A stretch of 64,000 nucleotides of DNA from Sphaerosporella brunnea (GCA_008704415.1 VXIS01000175.1:1-64000); one strand, 5' to 3'; shown: positions 14,228-25,767, counted from the first letter of the stretch. The notes: generated from the letters alone by a model not told the origin. Numbers and translations are program-made.

Positions 14228-15808
14228 CTAGTACGCCCTCTGCAAGTTCCTCAGGTACCAGTCCACCAGTCTGCGGCCGACCTTGGCCTCCGAAACATGG
14301 ACGATATCGCCCTGGAGGGCAAAGTCCAAGTCGGAGGTGTGCATGAGTTCGCCCTCGAGCAGGGAACCCTCGGTCCATCTCAGCTGGCGGTTCTTCTGCT
14401 TGTACACGATGAGCTGCTTGCGCAGCGTCTCGGCATCCGTCTCGACGAACTTGGCGAGCTTGTTGATGTCCATGGTGGTGTACAGCTTCAGGTAGCTCTT
14501 GAGCACCGGCGTGGAAATGGTGTTGTTGACGTCGTTCATAAACACCTTCAGGTGGTGCTGTGACGGGTCCACGTTGTTCTCGGGGTTGTCAAAGTCCGGA
14601 GGAATCGGCGAGATGAACTTGGGGCACGCCGAGAGGAAGAGCTCTTCAAATATCGGGAGGGACTCTGGGCCGCCGCGCTGCATCCGGGTGAACTGGTCGC
14701 CGTACTTCTCGCGCAGAGTCGCGTGGATGGTGTCGTCGAGACGGACAGGGCAGAGGGCTACGCAAATAGCCATGAGAGCGTACATTTGGTCGTTCTTCTT
14801 AGTGATCTGGAGATCGTTAGAAACCTGGGGCTTTTTCGGCGAGCAGCGTTACGAACCGAGTCAAACTGGGAGTTCTTCTGGAAGTTCTTTGTCCGCGAGA
14901 CGTAAACCAGGATGTGGGAAAAGGTGCGGATGGCATCCGCGTAGCGGCGGAGCATCATGTAGGAGAAACCGACGTAGTAGTACGTGGTGAAATGGGCGGC
15001 CATGACCTTGGCGAAGACAGCCTTCTTGTTAAGCTCAATATCGTCAAGCGTCTTCAACGCCAGCGTGAAGTCACCCAACAGACAGTGCACCCGGAGGAGT
15101 CCGATGATACTGAAGTATCCCAGCATCCGGTATAGCGGCCTGGATCCGTACTCGCCGGCAACCTCACTGAAGCACGATTAGAGAAAATTCCTGGATAACT
15201 CGCTGATGGCTTACTTGGGGTCCTGGCCCGCCTTGATGGCGGCAAGCTGCTCGTTCATGTGCGATCTCTGGATGAGCGAGTACAGCACGTTGAGGACGCT
15301 GTAGCAACCCCACGTCTGCGGGTTCTCCCTCAAGATCTGGATCTCCTCCTCATTCTGTGCCTTCTTTGCCACGCGCTGACGGTAGGTGCAGAAGCTGTTG
15401 AACTGGTAGATAAACTCGTCGATAACGTCCCAAGCCCAGTAGTACTAAGAAATCCGCGATCAGCCCTGATCCCTCTTCAACACCCCATCCAAAGCCCGCC
15501 ATCCGGCCACTCACCGTAGGCAGCTCCAAGTCTACGGGCCCATCCGAGTTCAGGATGAAGTGGAACAGACTGCAGTAGTTGTCGTAGCTCTGGAACCGCG
15601 CGGGCAAGCCAGCCTGGAACTCGAGCGGTGTCGCCGCCGCAGCTAACCGTGCCTGCAGATCATCGCCCGTGACCTGGATCCCACCCGAAACGCTCACGTC
15701 GTCATAGTCGCCCTCGTCCTCCTGCATCGCCTCGACGAGGGTGGTCGCCAAAACCTCATCATCACTGTCGTCCTCGTGGGCGAGGCGCGAAACACCTCCA
15801 TTCATCAT
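14228..15808 (-). CDS. Eukaryotic translation initiation factor 3 subunit L
   Basis: Subunit of the eIF3 complex, which binds the 40S ribosome during initiation in the cytoplasm. Exons 15808-15515, 15444-15215, 15166-14857 and 14806-14228 total 1413 nt, or 470 aa, a normal length. The acidic N-terminus is followed by the family block YYWAWDVIDEFIYQF, which begins exactly at exon 2. TPR-like helices (YYYVGFSYMMLRRYADAI) come next, then a C-terminal PCI-type domain with DINKLAKFVETDAETLRKQL. The start is the first of two adjacent ATGs. The leader just upstream has a 14-nt C tract (15833-15820 on the minus strand). Introns are 50-70 nt and phases close. Confidence 0.95.
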
Positions 15809-16454
15809 ATTGGCGGAAAGGGGGGGGGGGGGGAGGTTCGATTATCCGATTGCGGGGATGGATGGAATCGGCGAGCCGGGATTTCGAGCGTACGAGCGGC
15901 GGCGTTGCTTGGTCGTCGTCGTCGTTTAACCTGATGGTTGGTGGGGTAGCGTGTGTGGTGTTGAAATGGATCGAAAATATTGAAATCTTGGCGCTACCAG
16001 ATTTAGTTGCAGGGTTTTGCCCTTCGCGGAATTGCCTTTGATGGCCGCACAAACAACTTCAATTCACAGAATGCAGAATGGAATGCGGCAAGCGGACAAT
16101 TTCTAGGGTGCGTTGGATGTTGGCTCTGTTTGTTAAGGAGTAGGCTTGAGAGACCAGGTAGGAGCACCATCAATCACTCGCCAGAATCATGACACCAACT
16201 GCATTGGAAATGTTCAAGTCAACTGCTGTGGTTGGACCAGCTATGTCGATGTTAATTGAAGAGCAGGCATCTCTAGAGATTCACGGTCAAGTCAAGAAAG
16301 ATAAGATGCTCACAAACTGAGTGAAGAATTTGTATGCCAAAGGGTCATCCCGCGTTGCCGCAAGCTATGGTACATTATCGATATCATCCCGACCACACAC
16401 CATTTTGATTTCATGTCTCAAGTCTCATCCCCGCCTTCCCATCCCCACCGGCCC
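15809..16454. other. Intergenic region between eIF3l and MGM101
   Basis: Holds the eIF3l leader, including the G14 run at 15820-15833, and the 3' flank of MGM101. No other credible coding sequence. Confidence 0.5.
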
Positions 16455-17355
16455 TCAGTTTGAAAACGACGAAGTGACCAGCTTGAACGGATAGTCGAAA
16501 GTGTCAGTCTTACGCTTCCACAGCTTCCTCCTCTTCTTGGTGACGGCATGTTCCACAAACTTCTCCTCGCAGTACTTGACCCTGAACTGGCGAATGTATC
16601 TGGGGTCCCACAATTCGCTAGCAATTCCCAAGTCCTTGCAGCACCGCATCAGAGCGTTCGATTTGCAACCCTCGGTCGCCGTAGGGATCCCATTCGGATC
16701 GAAGTATTGCTGTTCGCCACGCGCGATCGAGACGAGACTGCATAATCTCGTGTCAGCGAGGTCGCAGCAGGCAAGGGGAGTGGCAAACAAACCGTCCGTG
16801 ACACACAAGTGCGTACTCGCGAGTCACGAGCTTTTCGGTCACGATCGATTCACCTCGGGGAGCGAGACCCCAACCTCCGGGGCCGAAAGCCTTGTTCAAG
16901 ATACGGCGGTACTTGATTTCAGGGAGGTATATGATTCCATCTGGCACATGTCAGCCTCACCACCACCTCGATCCCTCCCTCTCTCCCACCCTGCCTCACT
17001 CACTCCCGTTCCTCCCCGCCTCTCACATACCAGGTTTGATCTCGACATCCTCTGGGTCTACAGGCGCAGTCAAGATGTCCGAGACTTCTTTGGGAAACGG
17101 TTCGGTGGAGAGACCGTGGAAGGAGCGGGACCAGTCGGTCTTGCCGGCCTCGGACGCCAGGTCCAGCCCGTCGTTCAAGCCGTTGTCTTGGATGTTGTGG
17201 GCGTCCGGGATCGGAGAGCGCGTGCCCGTGGGCGAGAAGTCGTCGCTGCTCTGATACCGACGCGAAACGAAGGAGCTGGGGTTGGTGCGCACGAGGAATT
17301 GAGAGGCGGGACGCGCGCGGGTGAGCGAGAGGAGGGGCCTGCGCGTGACAGACAT
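16455..17355 (-). CDS. MGM101: Mitochondrial genome maintenance protein MGM101
   Basis: Rad52-like single-strand DNA-annealing protein of mitochondrial nucleoids, needed for mtDNA recombination and repair. Exons 17355-17031, 16940-16793 and 16737-16455 give 756 nt, or 251 aa. The first ~40 residues are Arg/Ser-rich with almost no acidic residues, as expected of a mitochondrial presequence. The conserved core follows: [15 protein letters not shown], then [20 protein letters not shown], then ARGEQQYF, then [20 protein letters not shown], and a basic [10 protein letters not shown] stretch near the end. The start is the ATG after a CCACCA-rich leader; an upstream-extended frame has none of the family's features. 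Splice phases agree. Confidence 0.95.
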
Positions 17356-18185
17356 GATGATGGTGGGTGGATGGATGTGGGTGAGGAGAGTTGAGGTTGG
17401 AGGTGGTGGCGGTGGTGGGGGTGGTGGTGGGGGTGGTGGTGGGGGGGGGGGTCGCGTAAAACAGCAGAAAAAAAAAAGCACGGGGGGTAGATCTGCTCAA
17501 GATTTCACAAAGAGCCGCGTGGGAGCAAACAGAGGGGGGATTTTCAGTAACTACAGTACACATGAGAGAAGAGAAAGAAAAAGAAGAAGAACAAGAAGAA
17601 CAAGCAATCAACTTGTTGTTTGTTTGTTTGTTTGTTTGTTTGTTTGTTCGCATCGCACACAATCAGACATTTCTCTGCCCGGTGCGAGCAATGTTTCCGT
17701 GGGCGTCCCAGCACTTGCGGAATGCGGCCATCTGTAGGGGATTGTGAGGAAGCAATTCCTTCTTCTATAACGGCAGGACTGCACACCTCAGCCTTGCACA
17801 GACGCCAGTCCTTCTTGTCGACAAAGCACATCCGCAGCGTTTCGTTCTCGGCTGGCGTGTGTTATTAACTGCAACTTCTTCTTTCTTTGACTTGCCAGCC
17901 TACCAGAGCAACCGGTGTCGATTATCCTCTTGTCCCTGCAGCAACCCCGCGTCAGCCAGTCAAACCAACCCCCCGCAGCAATTCGCACTTGGAAAAACTA
18001 CCAGTCATCGGGCTCGTCGTCTACAGGCGCCGCCTCGGCAGCAGTGATCTTTTCCGCTTTCTCGCGTCTCGGCAGCATTGTAGAGTGTGTGGTCTCGGAT
18101 CGGTCGTAGGAAAAGAAGTTCCAAGCGAGAGAGGCTCTTACACCACCTCCTCCTCCTCCAATTGACCCCCCCAATTGACCCCACG
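17356..18185. promoter_or_regulatory. Divergent promoter region of MGM101 and biotin-protein ligase
   Basis: 830 bp between two divergent starts. It contains the G/GGT-rich stretch 17400-17451, which is CCACCA-rich in the MGM101 leader sense, and a (TTTG)n run at about 17615-17648. No coding sequence is credible. Confidence 0.5.
17615..17648. repeat. (TTTG)n microsatellite
   Basis: About eight consecutive TTTG units, preceded by a GAA/CAA-rich stretch (17563-17605). Confidence 0.9.
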
Positions 18186-20399
18186 ATGCCACCCGTCAAG
18201 CCCATAAACGTCCTGGTCTACGCTGGTATGTCTCCACCGTCTAACTGCAATCGCCACTCTCTCAACGGCAGCTTTGATTTCAGGCACCGGCACGACTGCC
18301 GACTCCGTGCGTCACTGTCTCCACTCCTTCCGCCGATTGCTATCCCCCCATTTCGCCGTCTCCACTGTAACTGCGGAGGCAATCCTCAAGGAACCGTGGA
18401 TGTCCAGCTGCGCTCTCCTCGTGATCCCCGGCGGCGCAGACCTGCCCTACTGTAAGGAATTCAACGGCGCTGGGAATCGCAAAATCTCGCAGTACGTGCG
18501 CCAGGGCGGCGCCTTCATCGGCTTCTGCGCTGGAGGGTACTACGCTTCTAAACGCTGCGAGTTTGAGCCGGAGAATACACGGCTGGCAGTAGTGGGAAGT
18601 CGCGAGCTGGCTTTCTTCCCGGACACATGCAGAGGTGCTGCGTTCACGGGGTTCCAGTACGGGAGCGAGAGTGGAGCACGTGCCGCGAAGCTGGCGGTAC
18701 ACAAGATGGGACAGACGGAAGGGTTCAGCTTTCGGACCTACTTCAACGGCGGGGGAGTCTTTGTAGATGCGGAGAAGTATAGAGACCGCGGGGTAGAGGT
18801 ACTAGCGAGCTATGAGGAGGATCTAGACGTGGATGGTGGAGACGGCAAGGCTGCGGTGGTTTATTGCAAGTTTGGGGACGGGGGCGCGATTCTCACCGGC
18901 CCGCATCCAGAGTATGAGATTTGTCCAGCTCGCTGCCTCGGCCCAGCTGACAGGCGGCAGGTTCGTAGGTGCCCACCTCAACAAAAGCAACTGCGGGCCA
19001 GAGTACGCAGAAATAGTGGACGCTGTCATCGCCGACGAAGAAAAGCGTCTCAAGTTCCTCAGATCCATGCTTGCAAAGCTGGGGTTGAAGGTGTCAGAAA
19101 CCAACGTGCCACCGCCCCGCTTGTCTAGGGTACATTTGACCGCGTTGCATCCTCCTGATGTTGCACATTTGGTTGATCGTCTGCAAGATATAATCACGAC
19201 GGATGGCGAGGGTGCGATCACCGAGATCGTGGAGGAGAACGACACCTTCGTTTTACACCAAGGAAGCCCAAACCAAACAGTAGAAGAGGCCACAGCAGAC
19301 CCGGAAGACGACAGCTTCATAGACTATAACAAGGTGCCAAAGCACCTGTATATCCACAGCTCGGGCCTGCCATCATCCGAATCAACTCCCTTCTTCAATC
19401 ACAACGTCTTCTACGAGAGTTTACAAACTTACCGCTCCCAATCCCGATTCTCGCCCTCACAGTTCGGCACATTCATGCTATACGGCGAGACAGTAACCAG
19501 CACCAACACGCTCCTTGACAAGTCCAGCCCCTCCCATTCCCACCAGCCCCATAAACTAATCCCCAGGACAACAGGAACCCCAGGCTCCTCACCCGCCTTC
19601 CAAATGGCCTTACCTTCGCAGCAACAACGCAAGTAGCCGGCCGTGGGCGTGGAAACAACGTTTGGATCGCACCTCCGGGGTGCATGATTTTCTCGACCAT
19701 AATCCAGCACCACCAATCACTCGCCTCAGTTGCACCAGTAGTATTCATCCAATACCTGGTAGGACTAGCCCTAGTCGAGGGCGTGAAATCCTACGCCCCT
19801 GGCTACGAGAGCATGCCGGTGCGTCTAAAGTGGCCCAACGACATCTGTACCCCCCCCCCCCCCTTTTCTCCCTTCCCGCCATATCATCGAGCTGACGCAG
19901 CACAGATGCCCGCGACCCATCCGCCGCTACAGAAACGTACGTCAAGATCGGCGGGATACTAGTCAACTCTTCCTACCAGGACAATCAGTTCCACCTAGTG
20001 GTGGGTGCGGGTATAAACACCCACAACGCAGCTCCAACCACCAGTCTCTCCGCCCTCGGGAACGCCCTCCCAAACGCCTCTTCCCTCGCACCCCTGGTCC
20101 AGGAAAGACTCCTTGCCCGTGTGCTGGTCACATTCGAAGAGCTGTACCTCCGCTTCTGCCGCAGCGGGTGGGAACCGTTTGAAGCTGCGTACTACAGACA
20201 CTGGTTACACAGCGGGCAAGTCGTGACGCTGGAGATGGAAGGCGGTGCGAGGGGGAGGGTTGTGGGCGTCAGTAGGGATTGGGGGTTGTTGAAGGTGGAG
20301 GAGCTCAGGGATGAGCGCCCGACGGGAAAGGTGTGGAGCTTGATGAGTGATGGCAATAGTTTTGATTTCTTTAGGGGCTTGTTGAAGAGGAAGACTTGA
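18186..20399 (+). CDS. BPL1: Biotin-protein ligase (holocarboxylase synthetase)
   Basis: Attaches biotin to carboxylases (acetyl-CoA and pyruvate carboxylase) through biotinyl-AMP. Exons 18186-18225, 18284-18911, 18961-19521, 19575-19846 and 19906-20399 total 1995 nt, or 664 aa, usual for the fungal enzyme. The N-terminal third is the amidotransferase-like BPL_N domain (GFCAGGYYA, FRTYFNGGG). The catalytic domain begins around residue 395 with FGTFMLYGETVTSTNTLL, then the ATP/biotin loop GRGRG at 432-436 and KWPND at 495-499. A C-terminal BPL_C domain follows. Introns 49-59 nt were placed to restore these blocks. The last intron begins GTACC followed by a long C run. It converges with ISA2, 226 bp apart. 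Confidence 0.95.
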
Positions 20400-20625
20400 T
20401 TGATTTCTCTTGAAGCTTTGTAGACCGGCGTACTCTACTATATATACTTCTTATTCGTGGGCACAATTGTACAGCGAAAGGTATAATACACCCTACAAAT
20501 CCTGCGCAACGAAACCAAAGAAAAAAAAAGAAAAGGAAAAGGAGTGGAAGAAAACAAAACAAACGCCTTCTATGCTCAACCGATGCCTCTTCGGCAAACG
20601 CAAACCGTAGCTATGCCATCAAGGG

Positions 20626-21114
20626 CTAAAACTTGATATCAAAACTCGTGCCACAGCCACAACTACTACTCGCGGCGGGATTCCGCACAACAAACTGGCT
20701 GCCGATCAGCTCCTTGGTATAGTCCACCTCGGAGTCCTTGAGCAGCTCCAAGCTCGCGTGGTCCAGCACGACGCGGGCGCCGGTGGCCTCGTCGGTAAAC
20801 ACCGTGTCATCGGCCGCATCGATTTCGTCGGAGAGACTGATGTTGTATTGGAAGCCGTGGCAGCCGCCGCTGGTCACGCTTATTCGCAGCGAGGTGGGGT
20901 TGCTGCCGCTGCTGCTGGATTGGATCGCGCTGAGTCGCGCGGTTGCGCGCGGCGTTAGCCGGATCGTCATCGCCTGTGTCGGGTTTGCTGGGTCCGCGCG
21001 CGGGTTCGTGATTTTTAGAGTGCGCAGCGGGGTGGTGGAGGTCAACTGCCGCAGGTGCGGGAGATGTGGCCGCAGAGGCAGGGGCGTTCGCAGTATGGGG
21101 CGGAGGAAGTTCAT
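20626..21114 (-). CDS. ISA2: Mitochondrial A-type iron-sulfur assembly protein ISA2
   Basis: A-type (HesB/IscA) Fe-S carrier that works with ISA1 and IBA57 in the mitochondrial matrix to build [4Fe-4S] clusters for aconitase, lipoate synthase and biotin synthase. Single exon, 162 aa. The N-terminus (MNFLRPILRTPLPLRP) is Arg-rich and free of acidic residues, so it is a likely presequence. Cluster-binding cysteines are C85 in SGGCHGF and C152/C154 in SSCGCG, the expected C-x(n)-C-x-C pattern. Called ISA2 rather than ISA1 on sequence feel and length; ISA1 is possible. Its start lies 161 bp from the kynureninase start. Confidence 0.85.
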   Translation of the reverse strand: MNFLRPILRTPLPLRPHLPHLRQLTSTTPLRTLKITNPRADPANPTQAMTIRLTPRATARLSAIQSSSSGSNPTSLRISVTSGGCHGFQYNISLSDEIDAADDTVFTDEATGARVVLDHASLELLKDSEVDYTKELIGSQFVVRNPAASSSCGCGTSFDIKF

Positions 21115-21275
21115 CGTGGCGGTGGCGGCGCTGGATGAGGATGCTGGTTGAAGGTGAAGGTGAAGCTTGGGTGTGATTTGTCACGGCACGTCATTGTATG
21201 CGAACAAAGTCTTGGCCGGGATTCGACCCCGCCATCAGGAGCTCGTCGCGTTCAGAGTGAAATAAGAAGCGAAAA
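21115..21275. promoter_or_regulatory. Compact divergent promoter, ISA2 / kynureninase
   Basis: Only 161 bp separate the two opposed start codons, so both genes probably share a bidirectional promoter. I recognise no specific factor site with confidence. Confidence 0.6.
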
Positions 21276-22892
21276 ATGGACAGCGCACAGTTCTCCCACT
21301 TCCTCCATGGCGACCGCATCGCGTTCTCGGACCCGAAAAGCACCGCTAGAGAGTATGCAAAAGCCCTCGACAGCACCGATACCCTTGCGCGCTTCCGAGA
21401 TGAGTTTTGTATCCCGTCGAAGAAGGAGCTGAAGGAGCCACATCCTGAGGGGAGGGCTGTGGAGCTGCAGAACGGTTTGTTCCTCTTCGTCTTCTTGTCC
21501 TTTCGCTTTGTGGTTCCGGATCGGGCTGATGTGTGGGTTTTGGATATCGATATGGATAGACCCCTCCGACCCTTGCGTCTACCTCTGCGGAAACTCGCTC
21601 GGCCTGCAACCGAAGCGCACGCGCGCGCTGATGAACGAGGAGCTGAGCATCTGGGCGACGCGGGGAGTGACGGGCCACTTCAACCACCCGCAGAGCAACC
21701 CGTGGGTTTCTGCCGCCGAGGCTGTCAGTGTTTCCATGGCGAAGGTGGTCGGCGCGTTGCCGAGCGAGGTTGCGGTCATGGGCTCGCTCACAGAAAATAT
21801 CCACCTGCTTTTGGCAAGCTTCTATAAACCTGTGGTTGGGGGAAGGACAAAGATTATCATCGAGGGCAAGGCATTCCCGAGTGATCACTATGCGGTGGAG
21901 TCGCAGATCCAGTTGCATGGGCTGGACCCGCAGAAGGAGCTGGTTTGCATCCAGCCGAGGCTGGGAAGGTTTACGTTGGATACAGCACAGATTTTGCGGA
22001 CGCTTGATGAGCACAAGGATTCCGCCGCGTTGCTGTTTCTGAGTGGGGTCCAGTATTATACCGGCCAGGCGTTCGATGTTAAAAGGATTACCGAGTACGC
22101 GCAGAGCAAGGGCATCACGGTGGGCTGGGACTTTGCGCACGCAGCCGGGAATATCCCGCTTGAGCTCCACGAGTGGGGCGTCGACTTCGCGGCGTGGTGC
22201 ACGTATAAGTATCTCTCATCCGGCCCTGGCGGCATGGCGGGAATCTTCGTGCACGACAAACACAATGCGGAGAAGAGGCACAGGCTGGCTGGGTGGTGGG
22301 GACACAATCCTGACACCAGGTTCAAGATGGATAACAGTATGCTCTCTCCTATCTTACCTACAATGTATATCACAGTGAGAAGGGTATTGACGTGATAGCT
22401 TTTGTACCTACCTCCGGTGCCGCCGGATACATGGTATCCAATCCCAGCATCATGTCACTCACGGCCCTTCGAGCCTCGCTCTCGGTCTACACCGAAACCA
22501 GCATGACTGCCCTCCGCACGAAGTCGGTGCACCTGACCGGATATCTCGAGCATCTCCTCTATTCGGCATTCCCCAAGTCCAAGAACCCACCGTTCCAGAT
22601 CATCACGCCCGGGGACCCGCAACAGCGAGGTGCGCAGCTGAGCCTGCTCTTCAGGGAGGGGCTGATGCTGCCGGTGTTTGCCAGATTGGAGGAGGAGGGG
22701 ATTGTGGTGGATGAGCGCAAGCCGGATGTCATCAGAGTTGCCCCATTGCCTATGTACAATACCTTTGAGGAGTGCTGGATATTTGTTGATGCTTTGACAA
22801 GGGCAATTAAAGAGGCGGAAAAGGAAGGGCCTAGTGAAGAGGAGAGACGCATTGAGCTTGAGGCTAGGGAGAAGGGACCTAGCAGTCCGTAG
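21276..22892 (+). CDS. BNA5: Kynureninase (L-kynurenine hydrolase)
   Basis: PLP enzyme of tryptophan breakdown and de novo NAD synthesis. It cleaves 3-hydroxykynurenine or kynurenine to (3-hydroxy)anthranilate and alanine in the cytosol. Exons 21276-21474, 21560-22336 and 22399-22892 give 1470 nt, or 489 aa. Family blocks are [23 protein letters not shown], then [10 protein letters not shown], and the PLP-lysine segment [11 protein letters not shown] with K283. Near the C-terminus is [10 protein letters not shown]. The second intron uses the acceptor GATAG at 22398; the earlier CACAG at 22375 would run into a stop. The C-terminal tail is Glu-rich. Confidence 0.95.
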
Positions 22893-23243
22893 AGCGGCGG
22901 AAATACCACAGGGCGAATATATTTGATTATTCGAGTTGGAGCTGCGATGTTGTGTGACGTAATCAGTGCTCGGTTCCTGCCAGACGAATCAGCGCGGCTG
23001 CTGCCGTAGCGTGCTAGGGTCCCCGCGGCTGAGGAGAACAAACCTGTAAGCAAGCAACGGACGTCGAGAGCTCTCTTCTCCAGCAAGGTGTGTATTCCCC
23101 GTCTCTGTCGCCCGCCAGGCAATCCATCCACTCTCCTTTGTCCCGCCTCATTGTACTCCAGAGTAGCCATGGAGAAGCTCACCAGGCCCTTTCGCAACCT
23201 AGGTACCCGCCTCCGCCCGGTTTCCTACAAGAAGATACGCAAA

Positions 23244-24338
23244 ATGGCCGAAGCTGTCAACCACCAAGATGTCCACGACCTGCTGGTCGAGATCGCGAAG
23301 AAGGCTGGAGACAGGATTGCGGCGGCTCAGCCTCACGTTGGGACCAGCGCTTCGAAAAAGAATTGTTGGTGTCTTGCTGCTGGGGATAGCGCAGTGCAGT
23401 GCTGACTTGGACAGCGGCGGACTTGGTGACGGAGACTGATAAGGCGGTTGAGACGTTTGTGATCGGGGCTCTGAAGCAGCGGTACCCTGACTACGAGTAT
23501 CCCCGCCTCCCCTCCCCTTCTCTGCTGGCGAGTAGGTTGGTTTGATTTGGAGGCTGAGTGCTGTGCCAGCTTCCTCGGGGAAGAGACCTACGTCCCTGGC
23601 AAGCAGCTCACCGACAAACCCACCTTCATCTGCGACCCGATTGACGGCACCACAAACTTCATTCATGCTTTCCCTATGGTGTGCATCTCGCTCGCTCTTT
23701 GCGTGTACAAGCAGCCCGTCGTGGGCGTGATCTACAATCCTGTTTGTCCTCTCATCTGCATTGGTGACAGCGGCTGATAGAGGTAGTATACCACCCACAT
23801 GTACACGGCCATCAAAAACCAGGGCTCCTTCCTTACCATGCCCGTCCGCACCGACTCCCCTACCAGCCCCGCCCCCATCGCTCCCCGCAAAATCCGCCTG
23901 CCACGCAAGTCCTCCCCTGAGCCCCTCACCGGCCTGCAGAACGCGCTGGTGGCCGTCGAATGGGGCAGCGACCGCTCCGGCCACAACTTCGAGGTGAAGC
24001 ACAAGACGTTCACGAAGCTCGCCGGCGCGACCGAGGATGGTGGGAAGATGGTCCACTCGTTGCGCAGCATGGGGTCCGCGGCTATGAACTTGTGCCATGT
24101 GGCCAGTGGACAGCTCGATCTGTACTGGGAGGGCGGTTGCTGGGCGTGGGATGTTGCTGCAGGATGGCTGATCCTTACTGAGGCGGGCGGCCTCATTGTT
24201 GACGGAAACCCTGGCGGCTGGACGCCGGCTGTTGATTGCAGGCGATACCTAGCTGTTAGAGGTGCGCCGGCGGGACAGAAGGAATTGATTGAGGAGTTTT
24301 GGGGTTGTGTGGAGGGGAACATGGATTACTCTTCTTAG
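23244..24338 (+). CDS. Inositol monophosphatase family enzyme (QutG-like)
   Basis: Mg2+-dependent phosphatase hydrolysing myo-inositol phosphates. Exons 23244-23364, 23415-23496, 23570-23741 and 23787-24338 give 927 nt, or 308 aa, standard for the family. Motif A DPIDGTTNF is at 90-98, GEE precedes it (about 70), and motif B WAWDVAAG has D247. An in-frame ATG at 23169 would add 25 basic residues (MEKLTRPFRNLGTRLRP) and could give a mitochondrial form. I chose 23244 because MAEAVNHQDVHDLLVEIAKKAG matches the usual start of the fold. Introns are short (45-73 nt). Confidence 0.9.
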
Positions 24339-25378
24339 GGTTTTATGGCAGTGATTGTACACATAACAGATATGATATGTTGTGGCTGCAAGAATGTGAT
24401 TACGGGTCGGTGCAGGTTCGAGTGATTCGCAGTGAATCAAGCAAGCACGACCTCCTCTTCCTTTCCTTTCTCATTAACCCTGAGTTTTAAGCAAGCCATC
24501 AACCGATGATGATGATCCGAGGTTAGATTTTTACTCTATCTCTCATCCAAGGTTTCTCTACCTCCTACGTTTCAACAGTCGTCATGGACAAATCGAAGCG
24601 CGAACAGGATGAGGAATCCAAGCTTCCGCGCCAGTTTGGCAGCGCTCGTCTAACTGCGTTCCTCCCGCACGGCCGCAGAGCCTTGACCACTGCCAGAACG
24701 TTGTCGGAAATCCATTCGAACCTTCGTACGGAACTCCTACGGGCACAGATGAGGTATCAGGATAACGCCGACTGAAGAATATGACTCCGCCGTGTGGAAT
24801 CTCGAGAGAAGAAAATTTCTGGAATACGGCGGCCAAGAGTTCGGGACAGCATGAAGTCGTCACATCGTTAGAAAAACACAAATACCTCCTCCTCCGCCTC
24901 CTCCTCATCCTTCAAGGTTTCTTTGCCGCCCATCAACCATTTCAACCACACCCATGTCTTACACCAGTTGAGTCTGGGGAGAGAAAGCGGAAAGCCTCCA
25001 ATTTCCACAAGGCCGATAGGAAGCTGGGGATGGAGATGTGCATGGTGAGGGTGAGGGTGGAAGGAGGCCACGGTTGGCAAAAAGTCCACAATCGCTCACG
25101 CTCGCATCGGCAGGAAGGACCATGCTAAGGAGGAGCGTGGATGTGGGTTGCGGGCTGGAGATGGAGACAGCTGCTTGTGGAACTGCTCAGGAAGCAAAGC
25201 CAAAGCCCGCCCCCCCCCCCCGCCTATTGAATTCACTGGCTTCGAGTTTTCGTTGGATATGTCTACTACGCAAAAGGTATCGGAGGCTCGCAAAGCTGAA
25301 GATGCTCGTCGTCAGCAGGAGCAGATTCGCAGAGCGGCAGAAGCCGCTGCGCCATCATGGATGGCGTGAAGGGGATGT
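24339..25378. other. Gene-poor stretch with weak remnants
   Basis: Apart from the possible retroelement piece at 24584-24860, I find only short frames. One (ending 25369) contains a Lys/Glu/Ala-rich helix (KVSEARKAEDARRQQEQIRR) that looks protein-like but could not be built into a gene. Confidence 0.4.
24584..24860 (+). mobile_element. Possible Ty3/gypsy integrase-region remnant
   Basis: A frame starting at 24584 contains LSEIHSNLRTELLRAQMRYQ, followed by a stop at 24773 and a frame change into a short further segment. The pattern (acidic helix, LRxEL..AQ..Y..NAD) resembles the linker after the integrase core in fungal Ty3/gypsy polyproteins. This is weak, memory-based evidence. No LTRs were seen around it. 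Confidence 0.3.
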
Positions 25379-25767
25379 ATGATGCTGCTGCTGGTGAGTA
25401 GACCCCCTCCCCACCTCCCCAGTGGTTTGTGGTTTGATGGCGGCTGATGTAAATGCTGCAGAGAGGCGCGGCTGGAGTGGTGGTTCCTTTGATAGCGGGC
25501 TGCGGGGTGGACGATGTTGAGGATAACTCGCTCACGGTTGTTGGCCAGCAGCAAGAGAGAGTGAGTTATGGAGTCAAAGTTGGGGACTGGGTTCCGACGA
25601 CGACGACGATAGCTACAACATCACATCACTGCTGTCCGTCTTCCTAGATTCTGTTCTGGCCTATCTTTCCGGTAACTATAACTTGTTTGTGGCTTTGGAG
25701 GGGGAAAAAAAAAAAAAGAGGCAGCTTGTATTTGTTAGAATATGCCGTCTTGTCTGACATAATGTGA
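25379..25767 (+). CDS. Possible tiny membrane protein (three exons)
   Basis: ATG at 25379, donor GTGAGT at 25394, acceptor CTGCAG at 25461; exon 25462-25560, donor GTGAGT, acceptor CCTAG at 25647; exon 25648-25767. The joined product would be 77 aa: a hydrophobic start, VDDVEDNSLTVVGQQQER, then a tryptophan-rich hydrophobic segment (ILFWPIFPVTITCLWLW) and a Lys run encoded by an A13 tract. Two textbook donors in phase are the only support. No family recognised. Confidence 0.25.

Noticed and set aside
16501..17394. 297-codon + strand frame over MGM101
   Set aside because: Antisense shadow of the MGM101 exons; runs through its introns.
21346..22170. 274-codon minus-strand frame
   Set aside because: Antisense shadow of kynureninase.
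22360..22376. Acceptor CACAG for the second kynureninase intron
   Set aside because: Splicing there leads to an immediate in-frame stop; GATAG at 22398 restores the family sequence.
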